Positions 6,163-12,498 of a DNA stretch of 13,881 nucleotides are shown here, piece by piece. Below the pieces are notes generated by a model. It made no database searches. It was not told where the DNA came from and saw only the letters and a program-made list of their open reading frames with translations. Numbering within the stretch: position 1 is the stretch's first letter; each line of letters starts with the position of its first letter. Source of the stretch: Cyanobacteriota bacterium (GTDB lineage: Bacteria > Cyanobacteriota > Cyanobacteriia > Phormidesmidales > Phormidesmidaceae); NCBI GenBank assembly GCA_027483425.1, contig JAIXUR010000389.1, positions 1-13,881 of the forward strand. Reading direction: 5' to 3'. Made by a program: the position numbers and the translations under genes.

Positions 6163-7050
6163 TCAGAGGTGCAAAAACTTTTCTAGGGCGGTGACCATGG
6201 CCGGGGGCCAGCGACGCACGGTGCTCACCCAGTCGAGGTCTTTGTAGCGGCCATCGAGACCGACTACGGCGACCCAGTTGCTTTCGGCCTCACCCCTGAG
6301 CCCCTGCTCCCAAAGGGCGGCGGTGAGGGCGGCGCGGGCATCGACAAAGCTGGGGTAGCGGCGGGTAAGGTTGCGAAACTCGCGAATGGCGGCTTCGGCC
6401 TGGCCCAGCTGGTACTCAGCGAGGGCGGCATTGACCCGAGCAAAGGCAAACTGAGGGTCAAGATCCACAGCTTTTTGGTAGTCGGCCAGGGCGATTTCCC
6501 AATGACCTAGGCCGCCCTGGGCGTTGCCCCGGTTGTTATAGGCGGCGGCATCCTTGGGGTTGAGGGCGAGCACTTGGGTATAGTCTGCGATCGCATCCTC
6601 CCATCGCCCCAGTCCCTCTAGGGCCGCCCCTCGGTTGAGGTAGGGGTCGGGCTGGTCGGGGGCCAAGGCCACCGCCTGGTCATAGTCGGCCAGGGCGGCG
6701 GTTAATTTGTTTTGGCTTACCCGCACGTTGCCCCGGTTGCTCCACACGGCGGCTTCCTCAGGCAGGGCGTCGATGAGTTCGCTCCAGTAGATTTCGGCCT
6801 GGGCAAACTGGCCAGTTTGGGAGGCCGCAAAGGCCTTTTGGCGCAGGTCAGCGATATTCCCTAGGGCCTGGTCAGGCGGGCTAGACTGCGCCCTGGCGGG
6901 GCCGCTCCAGCCGGTGATGCAGACCAGGCAGAGGAGGGCGATCGCCAAGGCTTGACCCCAGCGCCCCCAGGGGGCCGGTCGAGCCACCTGGGGCCACCGA
7001 GGGTAGATTGAGCGGGCCATACGCCGCAGGTTTTGGGGCCAAAACTCCAT
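6163..7050 (-). CDS. Exported tetratricopeptide-repeat protein
   Basis: This 295-residue protein, counted from ATG 7048-7050, has an arginine-rich N-terminus, a hydrophobic segment at about 32-48 (WGQALAIALLCLVCITGW) and a likely signal-peptidase site after ARA at 52-54. That suggests export to the thylakoid lumen or periplasm. The mature part has about five TPR units. The clearest are residues 101-134 (AVWSNRGNVRVSQNKLTAAL), 135-168 (PYLNRGAALEGLGRWEDAIA) and 169-202 (AAYNNRGNAQGGLGHWEIAL), each followed by the typical ADYxxxxxLxP. The C-terminus ends DLDWVSTVRRWPPAMVTALE, a pattern I associate with cyanobacterial and chloroplast TPR proteins. TPRs are scaffolds, so a role in assembling a photosynthetic or envelope complex is plausible but not shown. 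The frame is open upstream to 7161, but that extension reads as non-coding. It lies 114 bp downstream of the gamma-CA-like gene on the same strand. Confidence 0.85.
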   Translation of the reverse strand: MEFWPQNLRRMARSIYPRWPQVARPAPWGRWGQALAIALLCLVCITGWSGPARAQSSPPDQALGNIADLRQKAFAASQTGQFAQAEIYWSELIDALPEEAAVWSNRGNVRVSQNKLTAALADYDQAVALAPDQPDPYLNRGAALEGLGRWEDAIADYTQVLALNPKDAAAYNNRGNAQGGLGHWEIALADYQKAVDLDPQFAFARVNAALAEYQLGQAEAAIREFRNLTRRYPSFVDARAALTAALWEQGLRGEAESNWVAVVGLDGRYKDLDWVSTVRRWPPAMVTALEKFLHL

Positions 7051-7164
7051 AGGTTCCCTACCGTTAACTAACGGGCCGGGGCGATCGCCGCTTACCCCCG
7101 GTCGATCCTTGATTAGATCTGACACACCCTCACTACACCATAGGTCAAACCCCCTAACCAAAGG

Positions 7165-7692
7165 TCAGACAAACCCCAGGTCGTTGCTCCGCCCGGCGTG
7201 GGCCAGAGCCAGCTGATAATATTTCTGGGCATGCTCGAGCAGCTCCATGGCCTGCTGGTCAGACACCGTCCGCACCACCTGGCCCGGTACCCCCACCACC
7301 AGGGACTGGGGCGGCACGTCCTTCGTCACCACGGCCCCGGCCCCAATGATGCTGCCGGCCCCGACCCGCACTCGGTTGAGCACGATCGCCCCAATGCCAA
7401 TCAGGCACCCTCGCTCGACGTAGGCGCTGTGAATGACGGCCCGGTGGCCCACGGTGACGTAGTCTTCGAGCACCGTGGGCTGGCCAGGATCGCCGTGGAG
7501 AATGGCCCCATCCTGCACATTGCTGTAGGCCCCGATCTGAATGGCCTCTACATCGCCGCGCAACACCGCGCCGTACCAGATATTGCAGCCCTCCTGGAGT
7601 AGCACCTGGCCCACAACCGTGGCGTTGGGGGCCACAAAGGCCGCCTGGGATAGGTCGGGTCGGGGCCAGAGAGAGTGAGGGGAATCGGCCAT
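7165..7692 (-). CDS. Gamma-carbonic-anhydrase-like hexapeptide-repeat protein
   Basis: This 175-residue left-handed beta-helix protein belongs to the gamma-CA/YrdA/PaaY group. Hexapeptide turns run from about 18 to 122. The three zinc-ligand histidines of the family are present: His66 in AILHGD, His83 and His88 in VGHRAVIHSA. The C-terminal helix (DQQAMELLEHAQKYYQLALA) is the usual trimer-packing helix. It may hydrate CO2, but many such proteins have low or unknown activity, and it lacks the RuBisCO-small-subunit-like repeats of CcmM, so it is not CcmM itself. I choose ATG 7690-7692 (MADSPHS) over an in-frame TTG at 7708-7710; GGAG lies about 12 nt upstream. Repeated TTTCTGGC motifs just upstream (7718-7750) may be regulatory. 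Cytoplasmic; trimer expected from the family. Confidence 0.88.
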   Translation of the reverse strand: MADSPHSLWPRPDLSQAAFVAPNATVVGQVLLQEGCNIWYGAVLRGDVEAIQIGAYSNVQDGAILHGDPGQPTVLEDYVTVGHRAVIHSAYVERGCLIGIGAIVLNRVRVGAGSIIGAGAVVTKDVPPQSLVVGVPGQVVRTVSDQQAMELLEHAQKYYQLALAHAGRSNDLGFV

Positions 7693-7693
7693 G

Positions 7694-7750
7694 GCCAGAG
7701 AATTCTCCAAAGAAGTTGCCAGAAATTTGCCAGAAACTGGCCAGAAAGTT
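7694..7750 (-). repeat. Four TTTCTGGC-like repeats, three at exact 11-bp spacing
   Basis: Read on the plus strand, GCCAGAAATTT (7718-7728), GCCAGAAACTG (7729-7739) and GCCAGAAAGTT (7740-7750) are adjacent 11-bp units sharing GCCAGAAA. A fourth, GCCAGAGAATT (7694-7704), lies next to the gamma-CA start codon. On the minus strand the shared motif is TTTCTGGC. An 11-bp period places sites on one face of the helix, as expected for a cooperative regulator. Positions are about 25-60 bp upstream of the gamma-CA ATG. Confidence 0.6.
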
Positions 7751-7816
7751 GCTCAAAAGGGAGTAGATTCAGCCAAGGGGATGCCCCGGCTACGGAGAGA
7801 GCCGAGTGACCACAGG

Positions 7817-7822
7817 TATAAT
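7817..7822 (+). promoter_or_regulatory. Consensus -10 (TATAAT) upstream of the TIGR02652 operon
   Basis: A perfect TATAAT lies about 107 bp before the ATG at 7929. The hexamer 17 bp upstream (GGAGAG) is not a -35, so this would be a -35-independent or activator-dependent promoter, a type known in cyanobacteria. It is the best candidate for the three-gene plus-strand operon, with a leader of roughly 100 nt. Confidence 0.4.
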
Positions 7823-7928
7823 ACGGCTAACACCCATAGCCCGGCTGGTTTGCCGCTCTGGTTTGCCGCCCTTATCATCGCCACTATTGATCATTGCCAC
7901 TACTGAGGACACGTCTGGTTTCAGCCCA

Positions 7929-8441
7929 ATGGTTAACTTTGCTTTGCAGTATCCCATCTATGGCCCAGAAATCCAGTGCCCCCACTGCCGCCAGACTATC
8001 CCGGCCCTGACCTTGACCGATACCTACCTGTGTACTCGCCACGGGGCCTTTGAGGCTAATCCTGACTCTAAGGAATTGGTGCATCTGCAATCGGGGCGGC
8101 ACTGGCGTCAGTGGGAAGGGGAATGGTATCGCCAGCACACCCATCCCGACGGCATTCGTTTTGAGATCCACGAGGCCCTCGATCGGCTCTACACCCAGGG
8201 CTATCGAGCCACGCGGGTGATTATCGCCGAGCGCTATCAAGACCTGGTCAACGCCTACCTGGAGCGCAACTCGCCCTGGCGAGGACAGGTGGATACGTCG
8301 ATGGCACCGAAGCTGTACGGCTTGCCGGTTGAGTTTAGCCCCGCCGCCGACCAAGACCCCCGCTGGGCGGTGATTAACTTCAGCCTCGAAAAAGAGCCCG
8401 GTGTGCCGGTGCGTTATCCCTATTTTCGCCTGTTTGAGTAG
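7929..8441 (+). CDS. TIGR02652 family conserved cyanobacterial protein
   Basis: The 170-residue protein starts at ATG 7929 (MVNFALQYPIYGPEIQCPHC). The frame is open back to a GTG at 7806, but that part reads as non-coding. Residues 17-38 hold CPHC and then CTRH, a zinc-ribbon-like pair (Cys17, Cys20, Cys35, His38). The rest is unusually rich in invariant-looking aromatic blocks: HLQSGRHWRQWEGEWYRQHT at 52-71, FEIHEALDRLYTQGYRATRV at 78-97 and the end PVRYPYFRLFE. From memory this is the TIGR02652 family, nearly universal in cyanobacteria and of unknown function. It is the first gene of a likely operon with the VOC gene, 8 bp downstream, and the AAA ATPase. Soluble; no signal peptide. Confidence 0.82.
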   Translation: MVNFALQYPIYGPEIQCPHCRQTIPALTLTDTYLCTRHGAFEANPDSKELVHLQSGRHWRQWEGEWYRQHTHPDGIRFEIHEALDRLYTQGYRATRVIIAERYQDLVNAYLERNSPWRGQVDTSMAPKLYGLPVEFSPAADQDPRWAVINFSLEKEPGVPVRYPYFRLFE

Positions 8442-8449
8442 CCCGCCCG

Positions 8450-8905
8450 ATGCTCCACCACGCATCCATTCGCACCCAGGACATTCACCGCGCGATCGCG
8501 TTTTACGAAGCCCTGGGGTTTACCGTCCACGAGCGCTTTACGGCGGGCATTACCCTAGCCTGCTGGATGGAGGGGCTGGGGGGCCGCATTGAGCTGATTC
8601 AGGTGCCAGAGCCCCGTCCGGCCGCCGATGCCTTTGCCGATGAAACCTACACGGGCTACTACCATTTGTCCTTTGATTTAACCGAGCTCACCGCCGGTCT
8701 GCCCACTTGGCTGGAGACGGTGCACCAGCGGTTGGCCGAGTCGTCGGCATCCCCGAGCCCCTCAAGCCCCCTGGGCCCTTTAAAGGTGTTGCTGGAGCCC
8801 CAGCAGCAGATCATTGGCGATCGCGTTTACGAAGTGGCCTTTATTGCCGATGCCGACGGGCTACCCCTGGAGTTTATTCGAGTGCTGGGCCATGTCCAAC
8901 CCTGA
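8450..8905 (+). CDS. VOC family (glyoxalase/dioxygenase fold) protein
   Basis: This 151-residue protein has two beta-alpha-beta-beta-beta modules of the vicinal oxygen chelate superfamily. Candidate metal ligands are all in the classical places: His4 (MLHHASIRTQD), Glu48 (GGRIELIQ), His72 (YYHLSFD) and Glu141 (PLEFIRVLG). The set His-Glu-His-Glu resembles glyoxalase I, so a metal-dependent lyase or isomerase is likely, but the substrate cannot be read. A Ser/Pro-rich insert at about 97-109 sits between the modules. The gene starts 8 bp after the TIGR02652 stop, and its last 14 bp overlap the start of the AAA ATPase gene, which strongly suggests translational coupling. Confidence 0.82.
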   Translation: MLHHASIRTQDIHRAIAFYEALGFTVHERFTAGITLACWMEGLGGRIELIQVPEPRPAADAFADETYTGYYHLSFDLTELTAGLPTWLETVHQRLAESSASPSPSSPLGPLKVLLEPQQQIIGDRVYEVAFIADADGLPLEFIRVLGHVQP

Positions 8906-10340
8906 GAAAATTGCCGCCTTTGCCGACAACTGGGCCTATCTCAAAACCGAACTGGCCTGGCTCGATCGCCTGCTGATGGTGGCCGTCGCCCGCCAAAAGC
9001 GCGATCTGCAAGAGCTAGACGACTTTGCCCTCTCCAGCGAAGACCGGGTCACCAGCCACTGGTGGAAGGGGATCATTAGCCTCACCGGCCAGCCCGGCTA
9101 CGACCAGGCTCAGCCCCCCAAATCCCCGCGCAGCAGCGGTGGCAGCTATGCCCAGCAGTTGGAGGCGCGCATTGTGGTCAGCCAGCGGCAGGGGGTCGTG
9201 CTGGCGCTGCCCCAGCTGCGCGATCGCCTCCAGCTCACCCTATTTGAAAAAAACGTGCTGCTGCTAGCCCTGGCCCCCGAGGTCAACCAGCGGTTTGGGC
9301 GGCTCTACAGCTACCTGCACTACCAGCACGACGAGTCTGACTGGGATCTGCCCACCGTAGACCTCTGCCTGCGACTCCTGTGCCGCAATGATCAGGAGTG
9401 GCGGCGATCGCGTCCGCTGATTACCCCCAACAGCCGCCTGTCTAGCCTGGGTCTGCTGGAGTGGATCAACCCCGAAGACACTACCCTGCTGAGCCGCCAC
9501 CTGCGCCTCACCGAAGACCTCACCACCTACCTGCTTTCCGAAGCCCCCGATCCCGATACCCTAGAGTCTTGGGCGATCGCCCCCGCCGAGGGAGCCGGAG
9601 AATCCTCCGAAATTCCCGCTGAGCGGTGGGAAAACCTGGTGCTGCCCCAGCCCCAACTCACCCAGCTGCAAACCGCCGCCGCCGCTGCCCGAGCCACGGA
9701 TGGCGCGATGGTGCTGCTAACTGGCCCCAGCGGTACCGGCAAAACCCTGGCCGCCAAGGTGCTAGCGGCGGATCTAGAATTGCTGTTGGTGATCGTCGAT
9801 TTAGCCACCATTGCGCCCGACGCCGACGGTGCCATTCCCGAACTCGAAGACCTGGCTAACCTGCCCCCCTGCGTCCTGCTGCTTAAAAATTCCCCCAACT
9901 GGTTTGGCCGCAATCCGACCTTGGCGGCGGCCCTGGTGCAGTCCTGGGCGATTCAACGCCGCCACCAGCCGGGGCTGACCCTGCTCAGTAGTCCCTACCT
10001 GCAAAGCATCAAACCCTCCTGGCGGCGATCGCTGGCCGGGGTGATCGAGTTTCCTCGGCCCGATGCTGAGGCCCGCGAAGTGCTGTGGAAACGGGCTATG
10101 CCCCCAGGGGTCAAGAAAGAACGCACCCTTCGCTGGCCCCAGGTGGCCCAGCAGCTTCCCCTCACCGGGGGCGAAATTGCTACTCTGGCCCAAACTGCGA
10201 TCGCCTTGGCCCAACAAACCGATCCCCCGATGCTGACGGTCGATTGTTTACACCAAGCCCTGGCCTTGCACCATCCAGGCATGACGTTGCCTAAGGCAAA
10301 GGCGGCGCGGCCAAAGCGATCTAAACCCAAAGGCACCTAA
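8892..10340 (+). CDS. AAA family ATPase with degenerate Walker B
   Basis: The 482-residue protein starts at ATG 8892 (MSNPEKIAAFADNW), overlapping the VOC stop by 14 bp. Residues 1-60 are helical. Residues about 88-215 contain LTLFEKNVLLLALAPEVNQR, then LPTVDLCLRLLC and LGLLEWI, a pattern I associate with the N-terminal winged-helix part of AAA ATPases linked to bacterial contractile injection systems. The AAA domain has Walker A GPSGTGKT at 278-285. At the Walker B position the sequence is CVLLLKNSPNWFG (327-339), with no Asp-Glu. The arginine-finger region IKPSWRRSLAGVIEFPRPD (373-391) and the sensor-2 region LTGGEIATLAQTA are kept. The C-terminus is a basic tail (AKAARPKRSKPKGT). It probably binds ATP but hydrolyses it poorly or not at all. 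No injection-system genes are in the window. Confidence 0.82.
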   Translation: MSNPEKIAAFADNWAYLKTELAWLDRLLMVAVARQKRDLQELDDFALSSEDRVTSHWWKGIISLTGQPGYDQAQPPKSPRSSGGSYAQQLEARIVVSQRQGVVLALPQLRDRLQLTLFEKNVLLLALAPEVNQRFGRLYSYLHYQHDESDWDLPTVDLCLRLLCRNDQEWRRSRPLITPNSRLSSLGLLEWINPEDTTLLSRHLRLTEDLTTYLLSEAPDPDTLESWAIAPAEGAGESSEIPAERWENLVLPQPQLTQLQTAAAAARATDGAMVLLTGPSGTGKTLAAKVLAADLELLLVIVDLATIAPDADGAIPELEDLANLPPCVLLLKNSPNWFGRNPTLAAALVQSWAIQRRHQPGLTLLSSPYLQSIKPSWRRSLAGVIEFPRPDAEAREVLWKRAMPPGVKKERTLRWPQVAQQLPLTGGEIATLAQTAIALAQQTDPPMLTVDCLHQALALHHPGMTLPKAKAARPKRSKPKGT

Positions 10341-10398
10341 CCGCGAACAACCCGATCTACCGTTAGTCGTCCATCCTCTAGAGACACGATCAGCCTGG

Positions 10399-10501
10399 GG
10401 AGATTTCTGGTCAAAAAAATCCCCCCAGGTAGGGGCGCAGGGCCTGCGCCCTTGGGAGGCAGCAAAATCTTGGGTATTTTCGTTGCCAGACTTGTCCTTA
10501 G
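10399..10501 (-). repeat. Dispersed repeat copy 2
   Basis: Read on the minus strand, this 103-bp element begins CTAAGGAC, continues through ATTTTGCTGCC and the palindromic core (10434-10452), and ends GAAATCTCC. Copy 3 (12025-12128) has the same order. 10424-10453 is identical over 30 bp to 16-45. It fills most of the gap between the convergent AAA and Uma2 genes, and its left end supplies the TAA stop of the Uma2 gene. The core hairpin may double as a terminator for either gene. Confidence 0.85.
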
Positions 10502-11256
10502 TCTCCGATTGCCTCGGGGTCAAGCCCCATAGCCCGCAGGCGATCGGCTAATCGAGCGGCTTTGGCTTCGGCCTCGTCAGCCCGCTGGCGCTCACTCTCA
10601 GCCCGCTGGCGCTCACTCTCAGCCCGCTGGCGCTCACTCTCAGCCAGTTCTGCCCCAGTGGGTAAAACGTCGCCCGCTAAGTTGCACCAGCGCAGCCAGG
10701 AGTCTTGCTTACCTTCAAATTCCCCTGGCCATAGCATCAACCCCAACCCGACCGACTCCAGGTATCGGCTTGCCAGGGGTTGGTAGACGCCTGCCCGCAG
10801 CTCAAACAGGCGCAGTAACTCATCCCCGAGCTGGCGCAGGGGGTCAAACACAATGTAATAACTCACCCGAAAGGTGGCATAGGTCTCTAGCTTGCGGCCT
10901 AGTTCGTTGCCTTCGCGGTTAGAGACAATTTCAATCGCTACGTCTGGGGGTTTGCCAAATTCCCACATGAAATAGGTGCGATTTTTCTTCTCGCTCCAGT
11001 CTTGGGGAACTTCCACATCAAGACTGAGAAACATATCGGGCACAATGGGCGGCAGCCGTACGCTGTAGAACACCCCCACATTGGCCGCGGCCAAGAAGGT
11101 GCGATTTTCCCACAGACCGGCATTGCTGTAGAGTGGCTCGATCAGCAAGCGCTGCTGTTTCTCAGACAGCAAATTATCCACGGGTGTCTCATCCTCAATG
11201 GCCACCTGGCTCAGGTCGGGTGTCAGGCCAGTATCGATGGGTAGAAGTTGTGTCAT
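10498..11256 (-). CDS. Uma2 family (DUF820) restriction-endonuclease-fold protein
   Basis: The 252-residue protein has a PD-(D/E)XK-like core of the Uma2 family, abundant in cyanobacteria. Likely active-site residues are Asp75 (IVPDMFLSLD), Glu109 (DVAIEIVS) and Lys122 (GRKLETYATFRV), followed by YYIVFDP. Residues about 204-226 are three copies of AESERQR, then a helical tail ADEAEAKAARLADRLRAMGL; together this is a short charged coiled coil seen on many Uma2 proteins. The repeats are encoded by 21-bp perfect DNA repeats (10578-10640). Biological role and substrate are unknown; members are often presumed to be nucleases or remnants of mobile DNA. The ATG at 11254-11256 is preceded by only a weak AAGG. 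The gene is divergent from DUF3177, and its stop codon falls inside dispersed repeat copy 2. Confidence 0.9.
   Translation of the reverse strand: MTQLLPIDTGLTPDLSQVAIEDETPVDNLLSEKQQRLLIEPLYSNAGLWENRTFLAAANVGVFYSVRLPPIVPDMFLSLDVEVPQDWSEKKNRTYFMWEFGKPPDVAIEIVSNREGNELGRKLETYATFRVSYYIVFDPLRQLGDELLRLFELRAGVYQPLASRYLESVGLGLMLWPGEFEGKQDSWLRWCNLAGDVLPTGAELAESERQRAESERQRAESERQRADEAEAKAARLADRLRAMGLDPEAIGD
10578..10640. repeat. Three perfect 21-bp tandem repeats within the Uma2 gene
   Basis: The unit CAGCCCGCTGGCGCTCACTC plus T occurs at 10578-10598, 10599-10619 and 10620-10640 without a mismatch, and a 5-bp partial copy follows. It encodes the AESERQR heptads of the coiled-coil tail. Perfect DNA identity points to recent slippage or unequal exchange. 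Confidence 0.92.
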
Positions 11257-11431
11257 GGTGCATGCAGCCTTGCCGTTAGCCCAATCTTAAATGAAGACCT
11301 TAGGCTTTGGGTGCAATGCTCAGGTTGCGAAGCTGACGTTACACATCAAGGTAAGGATAGCAGGTCAAATGCTACGCTATAGGCTGGTTTAGCCGAGTGC
11401 CAAATCAGTCTTTAATAGCTATTGCTTCCCC
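11257..11431. other. Divergent promoter region between Uma2 and DUF3177 genes
   Basis: These 175 bp separate two divergent start codons and must hold promoters for both. On the plus strand possible -10 boxes are TATAGG (11378-11383) and TTTAAT (11411-11416), but neither has a good -35. I see no ORF, strong palindrome or RNA gene here. Confidence 0.4.
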
Positions 11432-12025
11432 ATGCTTCAACCCTCGCTGCTGCGCGCCCTGGTCTGGGCAGATTATCGCCTCGCCGTTTTGTTTCTAGTG
11501 TTTTTGCCGCTGGCGCTACTGATTTGGGCCTTCGTGCAGAAAAACGAAGCCATTCAGCGTCTGTTGCTGATCTACTGGAAGGTGGCCAGCCTGCTGATGA
11601 TCACCGTTTATCTGATGATTGGCGGGTTCAACATCAGCTTTTTGACCGGACTGATGGCGCGGGTGTTGATTCCTCTTTCCCTGTGGTTCTGGGTTGACAT
11701 CAACGAAGAAATTCGCGAGCAGCCCAATTCACTCTTGAAGCTCATCTTCGGTGCCTGGCGTTGGGCGGTTACCCTCTACAACATTATTGGTGGGGCGATT
11801 TTGCTCGGCTTTGCCCCCTGCGCCTTTTCTAGTGCCCGCTTTGGGGCGGCCGACTGCCAGACCTGGCTCGAGCCCCCCCTGCTCTACAGAGAGTACTTCC
11901 ACAGCGGCTATACCCCTGGATTCTTGGGTTTCTTTGGTATTTTGGGCCTGGTAATCTACATGTTGTCCCTCGCCTGGTTTGTGTTTGTGCGCCTAGGTAA
12001 GCAAGGACGCCAGGCGATCAATTAG
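11432..12025 (+). CDS. DUF3177 family membrane protein
   Basis: The 197-residue protein (MLQPSLLRALVWADYRLAVL) has about five hydrophobic segments: 17-36, 43-65, 70-88, 109-132 and 162-187. The loop VDINEEIREQPN (88-99) is polar. A cysteine pair (Cys131 in FAPCAF and Cys142 in ADCQTW) flanks a short loop and could form a disulfide if lumenal. From memory this matches DUF3177, found in cyanobacteria and plants, of unknown function. No Shine-Dalgarno is visible before the ATG. The stop codon TAG (12023-12025) abuts dispersed repeat copy 3. It precedes the DUF7734-like gene on the same strand, but the 104-bp repeat separates them. Confidence 0.8.
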   Translation: MLQPSLLRALVWADYRLAVLFLVFLPLALLIWAFVQKNEAIQRLLLIYWKVASLLMITVYLMIGGFNISFLTGLMARVLIPLSLWFWVDINEEIREQPNSLLKLIFGAWRWAVTLYNIIGGAILLGFAPCAFSSARFGAADCQTWLEPPLLYREYFHSGYTPGFLGFFGILGLVIYMLSLAWFVFVRLGKQGRQAIN

Positions 12026-12128
12026 AAGATTTCTGGGAAAGAAGATACCTCCGGCCCGGCCACAGAGCCCTGCGCCCTGGCCAGGCATCAAAATTTTCCG
12101 GTAGTTTTGTTGCCGGAATTGTCCTTAG
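12025..12128 (-). repeat. Dispersed repeat copy 3
   Basis: Read on the minus strand it starts CTAAGGACAATTCCGGCAAC, continues through ATTTTGATGCC and AGGGCGCAGG, and ends TATCTTCTTTCCCAGAAATC. It aligns end to end with copy 2 and, from ATTTTGAT on, with copy 1. The right half of the core is diverged (CTCTGTGGCC rather than CCTGCGCCCC), so the central palindrome is broken here. It occupies the whole gap between the DUF3177 stop and a point 11 bp before the DUF7734-like ATG. Confidence 0.8.
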
Positions 12129-12138
12129 ATAATGGCCT

Positions 12139-12432
12139 ATGACGCCTGGTTTTCGGTTAGAGCAATACACCCTCAAGCGGCCCCAGGAAGTCCTAGTGGT
12201 GAGCGTGGTTCTCGACGGGGAACCCGACGAGGTGCTGATCTTTCGCGGCTTCTCTAGCTCGCTGATGCGCCCCACCGCCGCCGACCCCGAGGTGCCGATC
12301 ATTCCTGAAGCAGCAGAGCTCCAGGCCATTGATGTCCTGGTGGCCCCCTACCGTCCCGATCAGCCCCAGCACCTGCACCAGGGGCTCGCCTGGGCAGAAA
12401 TGCTGCCGCTGTTGGAGAGTGCCGGAGTCTAA
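12139..12432 (+). CDS. DUF7734-like small conserved protein
   Basis: This 97-residue protein (MTPGFRLEQYTLKRPQEVLV) has two beta-rich segments: EVLVVSVVLDGEPDEVLIFR at 17-36, and GFSSSLMRPTAADPEVPIIP at 37-56. A third block, AIDVLVAPYRPDQPQ, follows at 63-77. I recognise the pattern from small cyanobacterial and plastid proteins placed in DUF7734, of unknown function, though the family name is from memory. There is no signal peptide or membrane segment. It sits 11 bp after dispersed repeat copy 3, so its promoter or ribosome site must lie in the repeat or read through from the DUF3177 gene. It is convergent with the mannosidase gene. Confidence 0.7.
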   Translation: MTPGFRLEQYTLKRPQEVLVVSVVLDGEPDEVLIFRGFSSSLMRPTAADPEVPIIPEAAELQAIDVLVAPYRPDQPQHLHQGLAWAEMLPLLESAGV

Positions 12433-12469
12433 TACTGAATCCTGTCTGTATATCCCATACCCCTGATTT

Positions 12470-12498
12470 CTAGGGTTCTTGCACTGCAATGACCCTAG
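12470..12498. terminator. Hairpin between convergent genes
   Basis: CTAGGGT (12470-12476) pairs with ACCCTAG (12492-12498). Inside, TTGCA (12479-12483) pairs with TGCAA (12485-12489), leaving a 2-nt internal bulge on each side. It overlaps the mannosidase stop codon at 12495-12497. It would serve both convergent genes, although neither side has a clear U-tract. Confidence 0.5.

Noticed and set aside
7051..7161. N-terminal extension of the TPR protein to 7161
   Set aside because: The extension has no TPR or signal features. The signal peptide is placed normally from ATG 7048-7050.
7806..7928. N-terminal extension of the TIGR02652 protein from GTG 7806
   Set aside because: It spans the TATAAT box, and the family-like sequence starts at MVNFALQYP (7929).
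8814..8891. Upstream start of the AAA ATPase at 8814
   Set aside because: The 26 extra codons lie wholly within the VOC gene in another frame. The ATG at 8892 gives the usual short overlap.
10578..10640. 21-bp direct repeats as a possible CRISPR
   Set aside because: The units are tandem without spacers and encode a coiled-coil heptad in frame.
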